DNA of 64,000 nt from RGIG529 sp050950425 (GTDB lineage Bacteria; Bacillota; Clostridia; Oscillospirales; Oscillospiraceae): NCBI GenBank assembly GCA_050950425.1, contig JBMNHO010000001.1, positions 186,001 through 250,000 on the forward strand, given 5' to 3'. A program made the position numbers and the translations under genes. Positions 59,646 through 64,000 of this stretch are shown here, piece by piece (the stretch's first letter is position 1; every line of letters begins with the position of its first letter). Below the pieces are notes generated by a model. The model was not told the origin of the DNA, did not search any database, and saw only the letters and a list, made by a program, of their open reading frames with translations.

Positions 59646-61160
59646 TTACATTTCGGGGGACAAAGTGGCCTGCACCAAACCATCGTGATCCAGAGTGGCA
59701 AGCTGCTTGACCCGGTCCATATCAAGACCTGCGGCCTGCGCAAAGCGCGCGCCGTATTCGGGATCTGCCAGATAGCAATGTGCGGCATGGCGGTATTTGA
59801 TATTTATTGTGCAGGGTGCGATATCATCTGCAGTGTTTTGAATCAAAATGGCTTTTTTCTCTTCTGTCAAAACGCGGAACAGGTCGCCTCCGGCAAGGAA
59901 ACAGTCGTCTGTGGGGTCATCCTTGGGGTCATATCGATACATGGCACCTTCTAAATCCAGAGGCGGCTCCATCACGTCCGGCTGGGCTGTCCACGCGCCA
60001 TAGCTGTTGGGGGAGTAGGCCGGTGTGCGGCCGTAGTTGCCGTCCACACGCATTGCGCCGTCACGATGGTAGTCATTGACTTCTGATTTGGCCCGGTTCA
60101 CGGGAATCAGGTTGTGGTTGACCCCCAAGCGGTACCGCTGGGCATCCCCGTAGGAAAAGAGCCTGCCCTGCAGGAATCGATCCGGGCTAAAGCCAATGCC
60201 TGGCACCACATGGGCAGGCGTGAAAGCAGCCTGCTCTACCTCTGCAAAGAAGTTTTCCGGGTTTCGGTTCAGCTCCAAAACGCCAACTTCAATCAAGGGA
60301 TATTCGGCGTGGCGCCAAATTTTTGTGATGTCAAACGGGTTTTCATAATGGTTTTTTGCCTGTTCTTCGGTCATGATCTGCACATACATGGTCCATTTGG
60401 GGCAATCGCCCCGTTCAATGGCGTCGAACAAATCTTTGCCATGATGTTCCCTGTCCATGCCGTTGATCTTTGCCGCTTCCTCGTTGCTGAGGTTTTGGAT
60501 GCCTTGCTGTGTTTTAAAATGGAACTTGCACCAAACCCGCTCATTTTTGGCGTTATAAAATGAATAAGTATGCTCACCAAAGAAATGCATGTTGCGGAAA
60601 GAGGCGGGAATGCCTCGGTCGCTCATCACAACGGTGATCTGGTGGAAGCACTCCGGCAAAAGGGTCCAAAAATCCCAGTTGTTCTGGGCAGAGCGGCGGC
60701 CGGTCCTCGGGTCACGCTTGACGGCCCGGTTTAAGTCTGAGAAATTATGCACGTCCCGGATGAAAAAGGTAGGTGTGTTATTGCCAACCAGATCCCAGTT
60801 GCCTTCCTCCGTATAGAACTTAACGGCGACGCCCCGGATGTCCCGCTCGCAGTCGGCAGCGCCCCGCTCCCCCGCAACAGTAGAAAAGCGGATGAACAGA
60901 TCTGTTTCCCTCCCTAGCTGCAGCACGTGAGCCTTTGTATATTGGGAAATATCGTGGGTCACTGTGAGTTTTCCGTAAGCGCCCCACCCCTTGGCATGCA
61001 TCCTGCGCTCCGGGATCACTTCACGGTTGAAATGGGCCATTTTTTCCATCAGCCAAACATCCTGCATGACAACAGGGCCGCGCGGGCCGGCGGTGATAGA
61101 ATTTTCGTTGTCGGCAACGGGGGCGCCGACTTCATTGGTCAATCTTTTTTCGTCTTTCAT
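59646..61160 (-). CDS. Monofunctional heme catalase
   Basis: 504 residues from ATG 61160 (AAAGGAG 7 bases upstream); the frame stays open 43 codons further upstream but without a ribosome-binding site. The catalytic His (RRMHAKGWGAYG), the catalytic Asn (VGNNTPTFFIRD) and the heme-ligand Tyr (RLFSYGDAQRYRLG) are present. Small-subunit class by length. It breaks down H2O2 in an otherwise anaerobic gene set. Ends next to three 11-bp repeats. Confidence 0.95.
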   Translation of the reverse strand: MKDEKRLTNEVGAPVADNENSITAGPRGPVVMQDVWLMEKMAHFNREVIPERRMHAKGWGAYGKLTVTHDISQYTKAHVLQLGRETDLFIRFSTVAGERGAADCERDIRGVAVKFYTEEGNWDLVGNNTPTFFIRDVHNFSDLNRAVKRDPRTGRRSAQNNWDFWTLLPECFHQITVVMSDRGIPASFRNMHFFGEHTYSFYNAKNERVWCKFHFKTQQGIQNLSNEEAAKINGMDREHHGKDLFDAIERGDCPKWTMYVQIMTEEQAKNHYENPFDITKIWRHAEYPLIEVGVLELNRNPENFFAEVEQAAFTPAHVVPGIGFSPDRFLQGRLFSYGDAQRYRLGVNHNLIPVNRAKSEVNDYHRDGAMRVDGNYGRTPAYSPNSYGAWTAQPDVMEPPLDLEGAMYRYDPKDDPTDDCFLAGGDLFRVLTEEKKAILIQNTADDIAPCTINIKYRHAAHCYLADPEYGARFAQAAGLDMDRVKQLATLDHDGLVQATLSPEM

Positions 61161-61348
61161 AGCGATACTCCTTTCCGTTTTGGCATGTCGTTTTAGCTTT
61201 GATGATTGCAACGCAAGGTGACAGGAAAAGCGTAAGGGAACGCAACCGTGAAGGTGCGCGGGGATCCGGCGTGATCGATTTGCCGGCACAAACAGGGGAG
61301 GGAGAAAGCGACCGATGGGATGACTATATCAACGGAGGCCAAAGCGTC

Positions 61349-62383
61349 TTATTGGAAAGAGAAGCACATCATCAGCATCCAAAGATAGGCGCAGGTTTTG
61401 GGCAACATCAACATTCCGATTTTTGGGTGTTTGTTTGACCACAGCACAACGGGCAGATAAAACCCAAAGCTGAGCAAAATAGCAAGCCACATCAAGGAAG
61501 GCGCGCCCGGCGCCCCGTGGAATACAAAAAACAAACCGGAAACGAGCAGCCCCAGCAGAAAAAACGGAATGTTGCGGAGGATGCCCCAGCGAAGGGGAGG
61601 GCGGCGCTCTAACCATTTGTTTTGGGGCAGCAGGCAAAGGATGATCCGGACGAAAGCGAGCAGGTAGACGGCATAGGACCAAGGGGCAATGCCCGCCGGC
61701 GCGAAAATCAACAGACCAACGTGCCACAAAAGCAAGTAAAATACGGTCATGGTGATGGAAGTGATTTGTTTTCCGCGTCCCAAGGCCCGGCGCATCGGTT
61801 CCTCCCGCTGGGTGAGGATCACTGCAACACGAGGCAGGAGATGAAAGGCGTCCCCTAACGCCAGTGTCAAAGCCATTATGCCGGCCAAAGCACGCGGCGT
61901 ACTTTCCCCTGCTGTTAAAAGAAGCTTAAACCCACAAAGCAGCGCAAGAACCAAGTAGTCCATATCAAAAACAGCTTCTACCAACCCAAACAGTCGGGAT
62001 TTACCGGAATGCTTGGCGGCATTGCAGTTGGTGGCCATCATCAAGATATGAAAAGATACGGCTATGCCGACGGCATTCAGAAAAACAAGAAGCCACCATT
62101 TTGAAATGAGAACCATGGAGAGCAAAAGCATTCCCCAAAGGTAACCCAGGCTGATGCCCACTGTTTTGAGAGAAAGCCCTGACTTTTGGTGATAACAATG
62201 AAGATATTCACGGAAAAACGAAACGTTCATCACACGAGCTCTTAGCTTGGGGGTGCGAGAGAAACAGGCGGCAGTGACCAAAACAAACGGCGTTGTCGGC
62301 CACACCGGAAGCAGCAGACCCACTGCCCCCAAAGCCAAAAACAAAAACCCGAGGATGACCCATACAATGGTTTTGATATGCAA
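61349..62383 (-). CDS. DUF454 (YbaN-like) membrane protein with a C-terminal membrane extension
   Basis: 344 residues if started at TTG 62383 (AGGGGG 6 bases upstream). Residues 1-120 are a DUF454 domain (VILGFLFLALGAVGLLLPVWPTTPF is its hallmark, with the LLPVWPTTPF core; the FSRTPKLR and SGLSL motifs follow). The remaining part adds about six membrane helices of unknown family (for example LALGDAFHLLPRVAVIL). DUF454 proteins alone are about 120 residues, so this is a fusion. Function unknown. The 188 bases to the catalase start hold no gene. Confidence 0.75.
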   Translation of the reverse strand: MHIKTIVWVILGFLFLALGAVGLLLPVWPTTPFVLVTAACFSRTPKLRARVMNVSFFREYLHCYHQKSGLSLKTVGISLGYLWGMLLLSMVLISKWWLLVFLNAVGIAVSFHILMMATNCNAAKHSGKSRLFGLVEAVFDMDYLVLALLCGFKLLLTAGESTPRALAGIMALTLALGDAFHLLPRVAVILTQREEPMRRALGRGKQITSITMTVFYLLLWHVGLLIFAPAGIAPWSYAVYLLAFVRIILCLLPQNKWLERRPPLRWGILRNIPFFLLGLLVSGLFFVFHGAPGAPSLMWLAILLSFGFYLPVVLWSNKHPKIGMLMLPKTCAYLWMLMMCFSFQ

Positions 62384-62627
62384 TGAGAGCCCCCTTTTTT
62401 TGATCGGAACATGGCATAGTTCGAAACAATTCTTATTATCTTTACTATATCGCAAACTGCAAATCATGTCAATAAAATAAGAAATATGTTGTGAGCGGAA
62501 TGCCGTTCCATGAGGCGTTATGCGCTTCCATATACAAAAAGGTACACTGAAAAAGCGATTTTACTTGCTGGTATAGAAATTGCAAAGAGGGAAATACTAG
62601 CAGAAACAAACAGATAGGAGCGTGACC

Positions 62628-62858
62628 ATGGACAAGCAAAACGAAAACGAAGTGCGCATTACCACGTATGATAAACTAATGCGCGCATGGCAGAACTCCA
62701 TGGAAATGGCCCGGGAATTTCGGGTTCATTCCCAAGAGATGAAAGAAGACCATGAAGACAAAGAGATCAGCCATATGCTTGCGGAATTTGCGGTAACAGA
62801 GGGGCTGCATGCCGCGAAACTGCGAAACCTCCTGCTGGAGCATCAAAAACAAAAGTAA
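62628..62858 (+). CDS. Small helical protein with ferritin-like ExxH motif
   Basis: 76 residues from ATG 62628 (TAGGAG 7 bases upstream). Entirely helical and charged, with E-G-L-H near residue 60 in the style of half a ferritin/rubrerythrin helix pair. May bind a metal as an oligomer; no family named. It ends in a bidirectional terminator shared with the flavodiiron gene. Confidence 0.6.
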   Translation: MDKQNENEVRITTYDKLMRAWQNSMEMAREFRVHSQEMKEDHEDKEISHMLAEFAVTEGLHAAKLRNLLLEHQKQK

Positions 62859-62897
62859 AAAACGAGGCGTTGCAGGCTTGCAGCGCCTCGTTTTTTT
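62857..62897. terminator. Bidirectional terminator between convergent genes
   Basis: CGAGGCGTTGCA / TGCAGCGCCTCG stem with A-rich 5' and T7 3' flanks. Confidence 0.9.
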
Positions 62898-62911
62898 GGC
62901 CAAGCAAAAGA

Positions 62912-64000
62912 TCAGTTCAGTTTTTCGAAGTCTGCCGCGCCGTGCTTGCACAAAGGGCAGATAAAGTCAGCGGGCAGCGGCTCACCTTCGTAGACATAGC
63001 CGCAGATTTTGCAGACATATCCCTTTTTGTCGGGCGGGAGTGCCGTGGCCTGGGGCTTGATATGCTTCTGATAATACGCATAGGTCAACGAGGGACCGGC
63101 GGAGAGGACCTTTGCCTCTGTTACTTCCGCTGTAAAGACGGTGTGGGTTTCAAACTCTTCGGTTCCCACCACTTTGGCAGAGACGAAAGAATTGGTATAA
63201 GAGGGGATATAGAGCAAGCCGTTTTCCGAACGGTTTTCCGGAGAGGCGTCCGCCAGTTTATTGACATCTTTGCCGCTTTGGAAGCCAAAATGTTCAAATA
63301 CTTTAAACGGGGTCTCTTCCGTGAGAACGGAAAGATTGAACACGCCGGTTTTCAACACCATGTCGTGGGTGTAATTCTTTTTATTGATGGCAATGACAAT
63401 GCGCTTGGGTGCATTCGTCACTTGGATCACGGTGTTGGTGATGCATCCGTTGTCTTTTTCGCCGTCTTTGGCAGTCAGCACATAAAGGCCGCAAGCCAAA
63501 TTGTACATTGCCTTGGACTCAATCTTTTCTTTGTCGGGCGCAGCTGCCTCTTTTGGCCGCAGGGTTTCCAAAAGGGCGTCGGCCAGCGCGTCAATTTCCG
63601 CCAACTGAGCATCTTTCACGGAAGATTTAATGGTAACCCCGGCCTCTAAAACGTTCATGTTCTTCATAGATCCGAGGATGTTCCGCATCAAGTTGCCGGA
63701 AGCAGGCGCCCAGGTGCCGTTTTGCAAGATGCCAACGGTACGATTTTGCAGATTGTGGGCTTTCAGATCCAACAGCACGGTTTCCATATTGCAGAAAATC
63801 CCGGCATTGTAGGTGGCGGACGCAAAGACCAAGTGGCTGCAACGGAACGCCTCGGAAACGATGACAGAAGGATGGGTCGTCGAGACATCATACATCGCGA
63901 TGTTCCGCACGCCGGCATCGGCCAGCTTGGAGGCCAAAATATTGGCGGCGTTTTCCGTGTTGCCGTAAATAGAACCGTAAGCAATCATAACAGATGCTTC
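62912..64000 (-). CDS. Flavodiiron-flavin reductase-rubredoxin fusion protein, 5' end beyond the right edge
   Basis: Frame open to the right edge (363 codons visible). Order from the edge: flavodoxin domain (MIAYGSIYGNTENAA FMN loop, then VFASATYNAGIF and NGTWAPASG), a flavin-reductase domain (about 165-310 of the visible part, MYNLACGLYVLTAKDG), and a C-terminal rubredoxin domain (CKICGYVYEG, then CPLC). The diiron beta-lactamase-like domain should lie beyond the edge. Such fusions carry electrons from NAD(P)H to the diiron site in one chain and reduce O2 or NO to harmless products. It may compensate for the broken flavodiiron gene at 33 kb. Confidence 0.88.
   Translation of the reverse strand, partial: EASVMIAYGSIYGNTENAANILASKLADAGVRNIAMYDVSTTHPSVIVSEAFRCSHLVFASATYNAGIFCNMETVLLDLKAHNLQNRTVGILQNGTWAPASGNLMRNILGSMKNMNVLEAGVTIKSSVKDAQLAEIDALADALLETLRPKEAAAPDKEKIESKAMYNLACGLYVLTAKDGEKDNGCITNTVIQVTNAPKRIVIAINKKNYTHDMVLKTGVFNLSVLTEETPFKVFEHFGFQSGKDVNKLADASPENRSENGLLYIPSYTNSFVSAKVVGTEEFETHTVFTAEVTEAKVLSAGPSLTYAYYQKHIKPQATALPPDKKGYVCKICGYVYEGEPLPADFICPLCKHGAADFEKLN

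Overview
The window looks like chromosomal DNA of an anaerobic, endospore-forming member of the Clostridia (Bacillota) with a GC content near 50 %. The evidence is a complete spoIIAA-spoIIAB-sigF operon, [FeFe]-hydrogenase maturation genes (hydF and a TM1266-family regulator), hydroxylamine reductase, flavodiiron/rubredoxin proteins, ComEB-type dCMP deaminase, and many secreted proteins with S-layer homology (SLH) domains. I cannot name a genus. No tRNA, rRNA, CRISPR array or insertion sequence was recognised.

Layout. (A) 1-2706, minus strand: an ABC ATPase (cut by the left edge), a SIMIBI-type GTPase and a substrate-binding-protein-like protein without a signal peptide, overlapping or nearly so and read from a good sigma-A promoter. 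(B) 2942-22387, plus strand: a surface/energy-coupling cluster made of an ExbB-type channel protein, a DUF2149 (ExbD-like) partner, a lipoprotein, a metallophosphoesterase, a beta-helix adhesin of more than 3,400 residues and SLH-anchored proteins. A recurring domain of about 170 residues (possibly sulfite-oxidase-like fold) occurs five times, with a reduced version in the lipoprotein, and cohesin/dockerin modules link the large proteins. Two of these proteins are split by -1 frameshifts in homopolymers, between signal peptide or first domain and the remainder. (C) 22.4-30.6 kb: SARP-type regulator, dCMP deaminase, lipoprotein, the sigma-F operon, an NAD-dependent epimerase, two uracil-DNA-glycosylase-fold proteins, DUF488, VOC and DUF1801 genes. 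(D) 31.2-34.6 kb: a nitrosative/oxidative-stress operon (cupin, broken flavodiiron protein, Hcp) behind a perfect palindrome at about -41.5. (E) 34.8-37.8 kb: membrane protein, leucine-rich-repeat SLH protein, lipoprotein with a leader peptide. (F) 38.6-41.7 kb: molybdate/tungstate-type ABC transporter plus a DUF364-type protein. (G) 42.1-50.1 kb: a 1,890-residue SLH surface protein, a frameshifted membrane protein and a membrane-bound LuxR regulator. (H) 50.6-54.4 kb: a duplicated TM1266-hydF segment split by foreign DNA carrying an aminotransferase remnant and a sugar N-formyltransferase, in the geometry expected of single-crossover integration. (I) 54.5-64 kb: MacB/FtsX-type exporter, ECF S component with paired operators, catalase, DUF454 membrane protein, a small helical protein and a flavodiiron-flavin reductase-rubredoxin protein cut by the right edge.

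How the parts may work together (inference): region B reads as one surface assembly in which an SLH-cohesin anchor could hold dockerin-bearing proteins, with an ExbB/DUF2149 motor coupling ion flow to the recurrent domain. Region A may be its cytoplasmic nucleotide-driven partner. Regions D and I supply NO/O2/peroxide defence. Several genes differ from an intact frame by one base in a homopolymer, so assembly error must be separated from real phase variation or recoding.
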